This document shows, piece by piece, positions 51,996 through 61,861 of a DNA stretch of 64,000 nt. The stretch is from Pseudomonas atagonensis (GTDB lineage Bacteria > Pseudomonadota > Gammaproteobacteria > Pseudomonadales > Pseudomonadaceae): assembly GCF_011369485.1 (NCBI RefSeq), contig NZ_VXCA01000040.1, forward strand, positions 1-64,000, read 5' to 3'. The first letter of the stretch is position 1, and the number at the start of each line of letters is the position of its first letter. Position numbers and translations under genes: made by a program. Under the pieces are notes generated by a model, which worked only from the letters and a program-made list of their open reading frames with translations, was not told the DNA's origin and made no database searches.

Positions 51996-52703
51996 ATGGC
52001 CCAGTCGGAAACCGTTGAACGCATTCTTGATGCTGCCGAGCAGTTGTTCGCGGAGAAAGGTTTCGCGGAAACCTCATTGCGTTTGATCACCAGCAAGGCC
52101 GGGGTAAACCTGGCAGCGGTGAACTATCACTTCGGCTCCAAGAAAGCGTTGATTCAGGCGGTGTTCTCGCGCTTTCTGGGGCCGTTCTGCATCAGTCTCG
52201 ATAAAGAGCTGGAGCGGCGTCAGGCCAAGCCGGAAAACAAGCCGACGCTCGAAGAATTGCTGGAAATCCTCGTCGAACAGGCCCTCGTAGTTCAACCACG
52301 CAGCGGCAATGACCTGTCGATCTTCATGCGCCTGCTCGGTCTCGCATTCAGCCAGAGTCAAGGCCACCTGCGCCGTTATCTGGAGGATATGTACGGCAAG
52401 GTATTCCGTCGCTACATGTTGCTGGTCAACGAAGCCGCACCGCGTATTCCGCCGATCGAGCTGTTCTGGCGCGTGCATTTCATGCTCGGCGCTGCGGCGT
52501 TCAGCATGTCCGGCATCAAGGCTCTGCGCGCAATCGCCGAGACCGATTTCGGCGTCAACACCTCCATTGAACAGGTGATGCGCCTGATGGTGCCGTTCCT
52601 CGCCGCCGGCATGCGCGCCGAGACCGGTGTCACCGACACGGCAATGGCCGCAGCGCAACTGCGCCCGCGCAGCAAAACGACACCGGTAGCTGCCAAGGTT
52701 TAA
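51996..52703 (+). CDS. psrA: TetR-family regulator PsrA
   Basis: Long-chain fatty-acid-responsive regulator of 235 aa. The TetR HTH lies at about residues 10-55 (ETSLRLITSKAGVNLAAVNYHFGSKKAL), followed by a ligand-binding core. In P. aeruginosa PsrA represses fadBA and its own gene and activates rpoS. ATG at 51996 follows GGAGTAGCC. Divergent from lexA-sulA; its own twin operators are directly upstream. Confidence 0.94.
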   Translation: MAQSETVERILDAAEQLFAEKGFAETSLRLITSKAGVNLAAVNYHFGSKKALIQAVFSRFLGPFCISLDKELERRQAKPENKPTLEELLEILVEQALVVQPRSGNDLSIFMRLLGLAFSQSQGHLRRYLEDMYGKVFRRYMLLVNEAAPRIPPIELFWRVHFMLGAAAFSMSGIKALRAIAETDFGVNTSIEQVMRLMVPFLAAGMRAETGVTDTAMAAAQLRPRSKTTPVAAKV

Positions 52704-52861
52704 CCGCACACGGGTGGGCGCCGCAGCTTGTATCCGCTAAGCTAGCCGCCCATGCCGACTCTCGTTCTGAACCCGATTCCACAAGATATCGCCGACCTGC
52801 CGGGCAATGCCCTCGGCGGCGATGTCCTGCGGATCGGGTTTTTCGTTTTCAAGGAATCTCT

Positions 52862-53872
52862 ATGACTGCTGGCCTGCAAGGCTCGTTGATGGTGGACGTC
52901 GCCGGTACTTGGCTGACGGCTGAAGATCGCCAATTGTTGCGTCAGCCCGAAGTGGGTGGCCTGATCATTTTTGCCCGCAACATCGAGCACCCGCGTCAGG
53001 TGCGTGAGCTGAGCGCGGCAATTCGCGCGGTTCGTCCGGATCTGCTGCTGGCGGTGGATCAAGAGGGCGGTCGCGTCCAGCGCCTGCGTCAGGGCTTTGT
53101 GCGTCTGCCGGCGATGCGCGCCATTGCCGATAACCCGAATGCCGAATACCTCGCCGAGCAATGCGGCTGGATCATGGCCACCGAAGTGCTGGCCGTCGGG
53201 CTCGACCTGAGCTTCGCGCCGGTGCTGGACCTCGATTACCAGCGCAGCGCTGTCGTCGGCACCCGCTCCTTCGAAGGCGATCCGGAGCGCGCAGCGGTGC
53301 TCGCCGGGGCGTTCATCCGCGGGATGAACAGCGCTGGCATGGCCGCCACCGGCAAACACTTTCCCGGCCACGGCTGGGCGGAAGCCGATTCTCATGTAGC
53401 GATCCCGAACGACGAGCGCAGTCTCGACGAGATCCGCGCCAACGACCTCGTGCCCTTCGCCAGACTCAGCAAGCAACTGGCCGCGATCATGCCGGCACAC
53501 GTTATCTATCCGCAGGTGGATTCGCAGCCCGCCGGTTTCTCTCGGCGCTGGTTGCAGGACATCCTGCGCGGTGAGTTGCAGTTCGATGGCGTGATCTTCA
53601 GCGATGACCTGTCGATGGCTGGCGCTCATGTAGTTGGTGACGCCGCCAGCCGCATCGAAGCAGCGCTGACGGCCGGTTGCGACATGGGCCTGGTGTGCAA
53701 TGACCGCGCCGCCGCCGAGCTGGCGTTGAGCGCAGCACAGCGCATGAAGGTCAAACCGTCTTCACGCATCGCGCGAATGCGCGGTCAGGCATTTGCCAGC
53801 ACCGACTACCGCCAGGATCCGCGCTGGCTCACCGCCATCGGCGCGCTCAAAGACGCTCAATTGATTGATTAA
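52862..53872 (+). CDS. nagZ: Beta-N-acetylglucosaminidase NagZ
   Basis: Cytoplasmic glycoside hydrolase family 3 enzyme of 336 aa that removes GlcNAc from GlcNAc-anhydroMurNAc peptides in cell-wall recycling. Its product signals AmpR and ampC induction. The KHFPGHG motif at 165-171, catalytic His178 (DSHV) and nucleophile Asp248 (FSDDLSM) are all present. AAGGAATCTCT precedes the ATG. It lies 12 bases before mtnP and likely shares its transcript. Confidence 0.95.
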   Translation: MTAGLQGSLMVDVAGTWLTAEDRQLLRQPEVGGLIIFARNIEHPRQVRELSAAIRAVRPDLLLAVDQEGGRVQRLRQGFVRLPAMRAIADNPNAEYLAEQCGWIMATEVLAVGLDLSFAPVLDLDYQRSAVVGTRSFEGDPERAAVLAGAFIRGMNSAGMAATGKHFPGHGWAEADSHVAIPNDERSLDEIRANDLVPFARLSKQLAAIMPAHVIYPQVDSQPAGFSRRWLQDILRGELQFDGVIFSDDLSMAGAHVVGDAASRIEAALTAGCDMGLVCNDRAAAELALSAAQRMKVKPSSRIARMRGQAFASTDYRQDPRWLTAIGALKDAQLID

Positions 53873-53884
53873 GGATTTTTCGCT

Positions 53885-54622
53885 ATGACGGTTTACGCAA
53901 TCATCGGTGGCACCGGCCTGACTCAACTTGAAGGCTTGAGCATTCGCCAGTCGCTGGTAGTGGACACGCCTTACGGCGCGCCATCGGCTGAGGTGCAGAT
54001 TGGCGAATACGCCGGCAAGGAAGTACTGTTTCTCGCCCGTCACGGCCACCCGCATCGCTTCCCGCCGCACAAGGTCAACTACCGCGCCAACCTGTGGGCG
54101 CTGAAGCAGGCAGGCGCCGAAGCAATCATTGCGGTCAACGCTGTGGGTGGGATTCACCCGGCCATGGGCACCGGGCATTTCTGCGTGCCGCATCAGATCG
54201 TCGACTACACCAGCGGTCGCGAGCACACCTATTTCGCCGATGATCTGGAACACGTCACGCACATCGACTTCAGCTTTCCCTACAGCGAACCGCTGCGTCA
54301 GCAATTGATTGCTGCTGTGGCCGCCGAAGGCTGCGAGTACAGCGATCAGGGCGTTTATGCCTGTACCCAGGGTCCGCGTCTGGAAACGGTTGCGGAGATT
54401 GTGCGTCTGGAGCGTGATGGCTGTGACATCGTAGGCATGACCGGCATGCCGGAAGCCGCACTGGCCCGTGAACTGGATCTGGATTACGCCTGTCTGGCGC
54501 TGGTGGTGAACCCGGCGGCGGGCAAGACCACTGAAGTGATCACCATGGCCGAGATCGAGCAGGCGCTGCATGACGGCATGGGCAAGGTGAAGTCGACATT
54601 GGCGCGGGTGCTGAAAGGCTGA
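53885..54622 (+). CDS. mtnP: S-methyl-5'-thioinosine phosphorylase (PNP/MTAP family)
   Basis: Purine-nucleoside-phosphorylase fold protein of 245 aa in the MTAP family. Phosphate loop and ribose-site segments are visible: IIGGTGLTQLEG at the start, RHGHPHRFPPHKVNYRANLWAL, and TGMPEAALAREL. In Pseudomonas the equivalent enzyme after nagZ prefers 5'-methylthioinosine over methylthioadenosine; that substrate choice is taken from the known Pseudomonas protein, not from sequence alone. It is the last gene of the nagZ unit. Confidence 0.9.
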   Translation: MTVYAIIGGTGLTQLEGLSIRQSLVVDTPYGAPSAEVQIGEYAGKEVLFLARHGHPHRFPPHKVNYRANLWALKQAGAEAIIAVNAVGGIHPAMGTGHFCVPHQIVDYTSGREHTYFADDLEHVTHIDFSFPYSEPLRQQLIAAVAAEGCEYSDQGVYACTQGPRLETVAEIVRLERDGCDIVGMTGMPEAALARELDLDYACLALVVNPAAGKTTEVITMAEIEQALHDGMGKVKSTLARVLKG

Positions 54623-54647
54623 GTCAGGCTTTAAACCGAGTCGACTC

Positions 54648-54739
54648 CATCGCCGGCAAGCCAGCTCCCACAGGTTTTGTGTTGTTCACAAAATAGTGTT
54701 CAACCCTGAATCACTGTGGGAGCTAGCTTGCCAGCGATG
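54648..54739. repeat. REP doublet after mtnP
   Basis: CATCGCCGGCAAGCCAGCTC... at 54648-54673 and an inverted copy at 54714-54739. This is the GCCGGCAAGCCAGCTCCCAC variant, a different subfamily from the GAGCAAGCCCGCTCCCAC type elsewhere in the window. Confidence 0.88.
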
Positions 54740-54763
54740 GCTATTTATCTGAAAAAGCAGATC

Positions 54764-57454
54764 TCAACGCTTGTCGAGCTTATCCGGCAACGGCGCAAAC
54801 AACGCTTCAATGTCGTCGTTCTGCAGCTTCCAGTCCCCAGCCTTGCGCCCATCCAGCACGCCTGCCGCCAGATCGGACTTTTCCTTCTGCAGATGCTGAA
54901 TTTTCTCTTCCACCGTGCCTCGGGCAATCATCTTGTAGACGAACACCGGTTTCTCCTGGCCGATCCGGTACGCCCGATCAGTTGCCTGATTCTCCGTCGC
55001 CGGGTTCCACCACGGGTCGTAGTGGATCACCGTATCTGCTTCAGTCAGGTTCAAACCGACTCCGCCGGCCTTCAGGCTGATCAGAAAGATCTGACGTTTG
55101 CCGCTCTGGAATTCCTTCACTGGCGTGCGTCGATCACGGGTCTGGCCGGTCAATAGTGCATAGGCCACGTTGCGTTTTTTCAGCTCGTTTTCAATCAGTG
55201 ACAGCATTGAGGTGAACTGCGAAAACAGCAAAATTCGCCGACCTTCCTCGAACAATTCTTCGAGCATTTCCATCAGGCTGTCGAGCTTGCCTGAAGTGCT
55301 GCCGCGAGCGGGCAGGGCGGCGTCGTTGACCAGGCGCAGATCGCAGCAGACCTGGCGCAGCTTGAGCAACGCTTCGAGAATGATGATCTGGCTGCGCGCC
55401 ACGCCTTTGCGGGTGATTTCATCGCGTACCTTTTTGTCCATCGCCAGACGCATGGTTTCGTACACGTCACGTTGCGCCTCGTTCAGATCGACCCAGTGGA
55501 TGATCTCGGTTTTCGGCGGCAGTTCGGTGGCGACCTGTTCCTTGGTGCGGCGCAGCAGAAACGGCTTTATCCGACCGTTGAGGTGCTGAAGTCTGACCTC
55601 GCTGCCGCGCTTTTCAATCGGCACCCGGTAATCGGCATTAAAGTCTTTCACGTCGCCGAGCCAGCCCGGCAACAAGAAGTGAAACAGCGACCACAACTCG
55701 CCCAAGTGATTTTCCAGCGGCGTACCGCTCAGGCACAGGCGCTGACGGGCATTCAGTTCACGGGCTGCCTGAGCGGCTTTGCTGTTCGGATTCTTGATGT
55801 ACTGCGCTTCATCCAGCACCAACACATGCAGCGGCTGCTTGGCCAGGCGTTCAACGTCCTTGGGCAGCAGGGCATAGGTGGTGAGGATCAGGTCGAAGTC
55901 GCCGAGGTTATCGAAATGTTTTTTGCGAGTGGCACCGTACAACGCGACCACTTTGAGTTGCGGGGTGAAGTGCGCCGCTTCGTCGAGCCAGTTAGGGATC
56001 AGGCTGGTGGGCATCACCACCATGCACGGACGATCCAGTCGCCCTGCGTTCTTTTCGCTGAGAATATGCGCCAGGGTCTGTAAGGTTTTGCCCAGGCCCA
56101 TGTCATCCGCGAGAATCCCGCCGACTTCCAGTTGCCGCAGCGATTGCATCCAGCTCAAGCCTTCGAGCTGGTAGGGGCGCAGCGTGGCATTCAAGCCTTC
56201 TGGCGCTTCGGTGCTGAAATCACGAATATCGCGCAGGCGTTGAGCGAATGTGCGGATCTGTTCGCCGCCCTCCCACAGCAGGGGAATGCCTTCCAGCGAG
56301 TTCAGGCGGGTGGCGTCGGCCTTGCTCAAGCGCAAAGTGGTTTCGCCTGGCTCCTGCAAATAGAACTCGCCCAGCGTCGTCAGTACCGGCTTCAACCGAC
56401 CCAGCGGCAGCGCGACTTGCAGCGGCCCGTGCTCGCTGTTGCGCTGGGGAATATTGACCAGAATCAGCTCGTCATCGCGTCGGCGCGCAAGGCGTTCCGG
56501 GTTGAGGATTTCCGCGTGCGAACGCATCAGATTGAGCAGGATCGGCAGCAGACTCAAGCGCTCGCCATTGACGATGATGCCCAGTTCCAGATCAAACCAG
56601 TCACGCTCCGGCGCTTGCTCGACGGTGGCGTACCAGTCATCGACGGCGGTCAGATCGAAGCCGAACTCCTCGTCGATCTGCAATTCCCAGCCTTGCGTTC
56701 GCAGCTTCGGCAGATCGTTGAGGGTGAAGGTCAGCCAGGCGCTGTCGTTGACCATCTCGTACAGTTCGCCAGCACTTTCCGGCAGGGCCTTGCTCTGACG
56801 GGTGGCGATGCGAAAACCGAGGATTCGTAACTGTTCACGGTAGGACTGTTCGACTTCCGGATGGCGTTTTATCCGCAGCGTCTGGGATTCCTGGCGAATC
56901 AGGATGTCACTGTTTTTCTGCCCGCTGACGTACTCGTCCAGATAGCTGAAGGACAAGGCCGCGCGGTGTTGGATGTAGCGTTGCATCTTGCCGTTGCGCG
57001 GTTCAAATGCGCTGAACTCGACACTGGCCAGCCACAGGCGTGGCACCGGCTGCACATTGTCGACGAGTACTTGCGGTGGCGCTTTCGGGCCGCGATTTTC
57101 CAGCACGGCCTGTAGCTTTTCCAGCAGCTCGGCGTCTTTGGCGGCGGCGGGGTATTCGAGGGTTTCCTGTACTTGCAACAACACCGCTGCGCAGTGTTTG
57201 CAGTTGGTGCGAACCGGGCAGGTGCACGCAGCGTCGACCAGCAGCAACGTGCCTTTGGCTGACTCGCGCAGGTGAATGGTCTGACGGTAAACGTTGCCGC
57301 CAGAGCCTTCGCAACTGGCGGTGATGGTCGCATCGCCGACCTGGGCGATGCGTACCCGGTTTTCCAGGGCGTAGCGGCGGCCACGCTCCAGGCTCTGTTC
57401 CTTGAATCGGCTGACCCAAGAGGGTGCCAACGGTTTGCTGAGGGGCGGGGACAT
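54764..57454 (-). CDS. SNF2-family helicase with N-terminal SWIM zinc finger
   Basis: DNA-dependent ATPase of 896 aa. A SWIM motif (CTCPVRTNCKHC) lies near residue 77. A long linker region precedes the SNF2 helicase core from about residue 440: motif I DDMGLGKT, motif II LDEAQYIKN, and C-terminal motif VI QATDRAYRIGQ. Related to the HepA/RapA superfamily but of the bacterial SWIM-SNF2 type, whose role is not well known. It starts 11 bases after csiV and likely shares its transcript with mfd and csiV, which fits a link to transcription-coupled DNA processes. Confidence 0.9.
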   Translation of the reverse strand: MSPPLSKPLAPSWVSRFKEQSLERGRRYALENRVRIAQVGDATITASCEGSGGNVYRQTIHLRESAKGTLLLVDAACTCPVRTNCKHCAAVLLQVQETLEYPAAAKDAELLEKLQAVLENRGPKAPPQVLVDNVQPVPRLWLASVEFSAFEPRNGKMQRYIQHRAALSFSYLDEYVSGQKNSDILIRQESQTLRIKRHPEVEQSYREQLRILGFRIATRQSKALPESAGELYEMVNDSAWLTFTLNDLPKLRTQGWELQIDEEFGFDLTAVDDWYATVEQAPERDWFDLELGIIVNGERLSLLPILLNLMRSHAEILNPERLARRRDDELILVNIPQRNSEHGPLQVALPLGRLKPVLTTLGEFYLQEPGETTLRLSKADATRLNSLEGIPLLWEGGEQIRTFAQRLRDIRDFSTEAPEGLNATLRPYQLEGLSWMQSLRQLEVGGILADDMGLGKTLQTLAHILSEKNAGRLDRPCMVVMPTSLIPNWLDEAAHFTPQLKVVALYGATRKKHFDNLGDFDLILTTYALLPKDVERLAKQPLHVLVLDEAQYIKNPNSKAAQAARELNARQRLCLSGTPLENHLGELWSLFHFLLPGWLGDVKDFNADYRVPIEKRGSEVRLQHLNGRIKPFLLRRTKEQVATELPPKTEIIHWVDLNEAQRDVYETMRLAMDKKVRDEITRKGVARSQIIILEALLKLRQVCCDLRLVNDAALPARGSTSGKLDSLMEMLEELFEEGRRILLFSQFTSMLSLIENELKKRNVAYALLTGQTRDRRTPVKEFQSGKRQIFLISLKAGGVGLNLTEADTVIHYDPWWNPATENQATDRAYRIGQEKPVFVYKMIARGTVEEKIQHLQKEKSDLAAGVLDGRKAGDWKLQNDDIEALFAPLPDKLDKR

Positions 57455-57465
57455 AAGGACTTCGA

Positions 57466-58032
57466 TCAGTCCGGAATGGCTTCAGGCGCTTCCCGTGGCG
57501 CTGGCGCCGTCAGAGAAGTGATCTTGATCAGCAGGGCCAGATGGCCGTTGTCGAGGTAGTTGAGTTGACCGTTTTTGGTGTGGCTGTCCTGTTTCAGGCG
57601 CTCGCTGGCGGTGACCATGCCGTTGGCGTCGATCTGGTTGACCCAGAAATCGGCGTTCACGTCAGTGAAGCGCCCGAGTTTCATTTCCACGGTGCCCTCG
57701 ATCGGGAACTGGCCGAACTGTTCCTTGCCATCGCTGACGGCAACCTTGGTCGGCGCCTCGCCAAGGGTCTGTTGCCAGGCCTTGTGCAGCAACACGCTGT
57801 ACTCGCCGCTGGCGGTGAGTTTGGTGGCAACGTCGTTCAGGGCCGGGGTGCGCTGACTGTCATCGGCCAGGCGCTGGGCGCCGGCGGCCCAGTCTTCCGG
57901 CGCAGCGCGGCTGACAATGGCCGGCACCGCGTTCTGGCGTACCAGAATCATTTCGACCTGATACAGGTCATCGGCAAACGCCATCGGTGCTACGAAAGTG
58001 AGTAGCAAAGTCAGTGAACGAAACAGGCGCAT
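57466..58032 (-). CDS. CsiV family protein (periplasmic)
   Basis: Exported protein of 188 aa with a signal peptide (MRLFRSLTLLLTFVAPMAFA). The body DDLYQVEMILVRQ...GTVEMKLGRFTDVNADFWV matches the CsiV family, first described in Vibrio as a protein involved in periplasmic/peptidoglycan function. AAGGACGCCGC precedes the ATG. It is 10 bases after mfd and 11 before the SNF2 gene. The relation of a periplasmic protein to repair neighbours is unclear. Confidence 0.8.
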   Translation of the reverse strand: MRLFRSLTLLLTFVAPMAFADDLYQVEMILVRQNAVPAIVSRAAPEDWAAGAQRLADDSQRTPALNDVATKLTASGEYSVLLHKAWQQTLGEAPTKVAVSDGKEQFGQFPIEGTVEMKLGRFTDVNADFWVNQIDANGMVTASERLKQDSHTKNGQLNYLDNGHLALLIKITSLTAPAPREAPEAIPD

Positions 58033-58042
58033 GCGGCGTCCT

Positions 58043-61000
58043 TCAAGCAGTTTTCGGGATGAGGCGCTCGAACAGCGCCTCCACAGTATTAAAGCGCTCT
58101 TCCGGGCGCTCCATCGGCACCTGGAACTTGAACATCGTGGCGCCTTCGAATTTGTAGCGTTTTGGCTGGCTCTGAATCAGTTTGATCAGGGTCATCGGAT
58201 CGACCGGCGTCTGCGCGGCGAACTCGATACGGCCACCTTGCGGGCCGCCATCAACCTTTTTGATGCCCAACTGTTCAGCCTGCAACTTCAAGGCCGTGAT
58301 GCGCACCAGATTCTTGGTCGGCTCGGGGAGCAGGCCGAAGCGGTCGATCATCTCCACTTGCAGATCCTTCAACCCTTCCTCGTCGGTGGCCGAAGCGATG
58401 CGCTTGTACAGGATCAGGCGCGCGTGGACGTCCGGCAGATAATCTTCCGGAATCAGCGCCGGCACCCGCAGGTTGACCTCCGGGCCGCCGCCGAGGGGTT
58501 GATCGAGGTTTGGCTGTTCGCCCTTGCGGATCGATTTCACCGCGCGCTCGAGCATTTCCATGTACAGCGTGAAACCCACGGCTTGAATCTGCCCGCTCTG
58601 ACCGTCACCCAGCAGTTCGCCCGCGCCACGGATTTCCAGGTCGTTGGTGGCCAATACGAAGCCCGCGCCCAGATCCTGAGTATTGGCAATCGCTTCCAGA
58701 CGTTTTTCCGCGTCCGACGTGATTTGCTGGCGCGGCGGAGTCAGCAGGTAGGCGTAAGCCTGGTGGTGACTGCGACCGACACGGCCACGCAACTGGTGCA
58801 ACTGCGCCAGACCGAACTTGTCGGCGCGCTCGATGATGATGGTGTTGGCGCTCGGCACGTCGATGCCGGTCTCGATGATGGTCGAGGCAATCAGCACGTT
58901 GAAGCGCTTGTGGTAGAAGTCGCTCATCACCTGTTCAAGTTCGCGCTCGCGCATCTGCCCGTGGCCGATGCCGATTCGCGCTTCCGGCACCAGTTCGGCG
59001 AGGTCGGCGGCGCATTTCTCGATGGTCTTCACGTCGTTGTGCAGGTAATAAACCTGACCGCCACGCAGCAATTCACGCAGCAACGCCTCTTTAACTGTGC
59101 TCTTGTTCTGCTCCATGACGAAGGTGCGCACCGACAAGCGACGTGCCGGTGGCGTGGCGATGATCGACAGATCGCGCATGCCCGAAACCGCCATGTTCAG
59201 CGTGCGCGGAATCGGCGTGGCGGTCAGCGTAAGAATGTCGACTTCGCTGCGCAGGGCCTTGAGCTGTTCCTTCTGACGGACACCGAAACGGTGCTCTTCG
59301 TCGATGATCACTAGCCCGAGGTTTTTGATCTTCACGTCGTCAGACAGCAGCTTGTGCGTGCCAATGACGATGTCGATCTTGCCTTCCGCCAGATCGGCGA
59401 TTGCCGCATTCACTTCCTTGGCCGACTTGAAGCGGCTCATCACTTCCACGGTCACCGGCCAGTCGGCGAAGCGGTCGCGGAAGCTGTTGTAATGCTGCTG
59501 GGCGAGCAGGGTGGTTGGCACCAGAATCGCCACCTGACGGCCACCGTGCACGGCAATGAACGCCGCGCGCATGGCCACTTCGGTCTTGCCGAAACCGACG
59601 TCGCCGCAGACCAGGCGATCCATCGGTTTCGGCGCGAGCATGTCTTCGCGCACGGCTTCGATGGTTGATTGTTGATCCGGAGTTTCTTCGAACGGGAAGC
59701 CGGCGCTGAAGGTCGCGTAATCGGCTTTCGGGTCGGCGAACGCGTAGCCTTCGCGCGCCGCACGACGGGCATAGATGTCGAGGAGTTCGGCGGCGACATC
59801 GCGTACTTGTTCAGCGGCTTTGCGCTTGGCTTTCTGCCAGGTCTCGGAGCCGAGACGGTGCAACGGGGCCAGCGCATCGTCGCTGCCGGTGTAGCGCGCG
59901 ATCAAATGCAGGTTGGCGACGGGCACGTAGAGCTTGGCGTTCTCGGCGTATTCGAGGGTGAGGAATTCGGCAGCCTGATTGTCGATTTCCAGAATCGTCA
60001 GACCAAGGTAGCGACCGACACCGTGGTCGATGTGCACTACCGGCGCGCCTTCGCGCAGCTCGGTAAGGTTCTTGATCACCGCATCGTTGTTGGCGTCGGC
60101 GCGTTTTTCGCGACGGCGACGCTGCATCACGCGCTGACCGAACAGCGGGCTCTCGGCGACCAGCGCCAACGCCGGGTCGTCGAGCATCAGGCCTTCGTCG
60201 AGCGGGGCGATGGTGATCGCCAGGCGATCCTTGCTCGCGACGAAGTCCGGCCAACTGTCGACGGTTTTCGGTCGCAGCTTCAGGCGTTCGAGCAGTTCCA
60301 GCAGCACTTCGCGACGGCCCGCGGATTCGGCGGTGAACAGCACGCGGCCGGGGAACTCGTCGAGGAATGTCGATAGCGCGGCCAGCGGCTGGGTAGCCTT
60401 GGCTTCGATCGCCAGATTCGGCAGCGCCTGTGCCGGGAAGCGTTCGCGACCGACGCCGGTTTCCACGTCCTGCTGGCTGGCAACCACGCGCGGCCAGCTC
60501 TTGAGGCGGGCGAAACAGTCTTCGACCGGCAAGAACAGTTCGGCGGGCGGCAATAAAGGACGCGATGGATCGACGCGGCGCTCTTCATAACGATTGCGCA
60601 CATCGTTCCAGAAGTTTTCCGCCGCTTGCTCGATGCCCGGCAGCGAGAACACTTGCGTGTCCTGGGGCAGGTAATCGAACAGGGTCGAGGTTTCGTCGAA
60701 GAACAATGGCAGGTAGTACTCGATACCGGCCGGCGTGATGCCGCTGCTCAGATCCTGAAAGATCGGGCACCGACGGAAGTCGACGTCGAAACGCTCGCGG
60801 AAACGCGCCTTGAAGCGGGTGACCGCATCTTTCTGCAGCGGGAACTCACGGGCCGGCAGCAGCTTGACCGATTCGACCTTGTCGATGGAACGCTGGTTTT
60901 CCGGGTCGAAGGTGCGCAATGTTTCGATTTCGTCATCGAACAGGTCGATGCGATACGGCAATTTGCTGCCCATCGGGAACAGGTCGATCAGCGCGCCACG

Positions 61001-61492
61001 CACGGTGAATTCGCCGTGTTCGTACACCGTGTCGACGTAGCGATAACCGCTGGCTTCGAGCCGCGTGCGCATCTGTTCGACGTCGAGCTTCTGCCCGACA
61101 TCTAGCACCAGGCTGCTGCCGAGGAGGAATTTGGTCGGCGCCAGGCGATGCAGGGCTGTGGTGATCGGCACGACCAGCACGCCATGTTCCAGCTCCGGCA
61201 GTCTATAAAGGCTGGCGATGCGCTGGGAAATGATGTCCTGGTGCGGCGAAAACAGGTCGTAGGGCAGGGTTTCCCAGTCCGGGAAATGCAGCACCGGCAA
61301 ATCCGGGGCGAAGAAACTCAGCTCCTGCTCCAGCCGTTCGGCACTCTGGCTGTCGGCGGTCAGTAGCAATGTGAAGCGCTTGGCAGCGCTGGCAGCCTCG
61401 GCAATGGCCAGGCTCAGGGCAGCACCGGGCAGATTGCCCCAATGCTGTTTACCTGCCGCGGCAGGGAGAAGCGGTAGACGCAGAACAGGCAC
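58043..61492 (-). CDS. mfd: Transcription-repair coupling factor
   Basis: ATP-dependent translocase of 1149 aa that removes RNA polymerase stalled at lesions and recruits UvrA. The UvrB-like N-terminal module, the RNA polymerase interaction domain (about 480-560), the RecG-like motor and the C-terminal TRCF autoinhibitory domain are in order. Walker A GDVGFGKTEV and DEEH box IDEEHRFGV are present. The start is GTG at 61492. First gene of the mfd-csiV-SNF2 run; divergent from gap. Confidence 0.96.
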   Translation of the reverse strand: MPVLRLPLLPAAAGKQHWGNLPGAALSLAIAEAASAAKRFTLLLTADSQSAERLEQELSFFAPDLPVLHFPDWETLPYDLFSPHQDIISQRIASLYRLPELEHGVLVVPITTALHRLAPTKFLLGSSLVLDVGQKLDVEQMRTRLEASGYRYVDTVYEHGEFTVRGALIDLFPMGSKLPYRIDLFDDEIETLRTFDPENQRSIDKVESVKLLPAREFPLQKDAVTRFKARFRERFDVDFRRCPIFQDLSSGITPAGIEYYLPLFFDETSTLFDYLPQDTQVFSLPGIEQAAENFWNDVRNRYEERRVDPSRPLLPPAELFLPVEDCFARLKSWPRVVASQQDVETGVGRERFPAQALPNLAIEAKATQPLAALSTFLDEFPGRVLFTAESAGRREVLLELLERLKLRPKTVDSWPDFVASKDRLAITIAPLDEGLMLDDPALALVAESPLFGQRVMQRRRREKRADANNDAVIKNLTELREGAPVVHIDHGVGRYLGLTILEIDNQAAEFLTLEYAENAKLYVPVANLHLIARYTGSDDALAPLHRLGSETWQKAKRKAAEQVRDVAAELLDIYARRAAREGYAFADPKADYATFSAGFPFEETPDQQSTIEAVREDMLAPKPMDRLVCGDVGFGKTEVAMRAAFIAVHGGRQVAILVPTTLLAQQHYNSFRDRFADWPVTVEVMSRFKSAKEVNAAIADLAEGKIDIVIGTHKLLSDDVKIKNLGLVIIDEEHRFGVRQKEQLKALRSEVDILTLTATPIPRTLNMAVSGMRDLSIIATPPARRLSVRTFVMEQNKSTVKEALLRELLRGGQVYYLHNDVKTIEKCAADLAELVPEARIGIGHGQMRERELEQVMSDFYHKRFNVLIASTIIETGIDVPSANTIIIERADKFGLAQLHQLRGRVGRSHHQAYAYLLTPPRQQITSDAEKRLEAIANTQDLGAGFVLATNDLEIRGAGELLGDGQSGQIQAVGFTLYMEMLERAVKSIRKGEQPNLDQPLGGGPEVNLRVPALIPEDYLPDVHARLILYKRIASATDEEGLKDLQVEMIDRFGLLPEPTKNLVRITALKLQAEQLGIKKVDGGPQGGRIEFAAQTPVDPMTLIKLIQSQPKRYKFEGATMFKFQVPMERPEERFNTVEALFERLIPKTA

Positions 61493-61861
61493 GGAAGGTT
61501 GAGCTCCAGGCGTTGCGACAAAGTCGGTAATTGTAGCGGCGTCCGGTGCCGCCTGTCAGTTGCAGACTGCGTCTATCTGCGCTGTTTCGGTGAAATGTAG
61601 TGGTAACCATAAAAACGGGCGCTTTTTTAACGATTATGTAGTGCCGAAATGTAAGAGTGTTACGGAGGGTTACAGACATCGTCTAACAGTCGTCGAAAAA
61701 CTGACTGCGCTGGAAGCCGCGATTTTACTGGGCTGGCGGAGGGCGTTATTTTTTTGAACGGAATTTTGTTACCGTTTGCGCGACAAGCGCGCATTGCTAC
61801 GAGATGTTCTCGGCGGCATAATGTAGCCCCTTTTTTCTGCCCCTACATGTGGAAGGTTCCC
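61493..61861. promoter_or_regulatory. Divergent promoter region of mfd and gap
   Basis: This 369-base stretch has no gene I can see. For gap a good sigma-70 promoter is TTGCTA (61794-61799)-N17-CATAAT (61817-61822), about 40 bases before the GTG at 61862. TTGT...ACAA spaced 13 bases apart overlaps it; this spacing is too long for a HexR box. Confidence 0.6.

Noticed and set aside
61767..61787. TTGT...ACAA as a HexR site upstream of gap
   Set aside because: Spacer is 13 bases; HexR sites have seven or eight.
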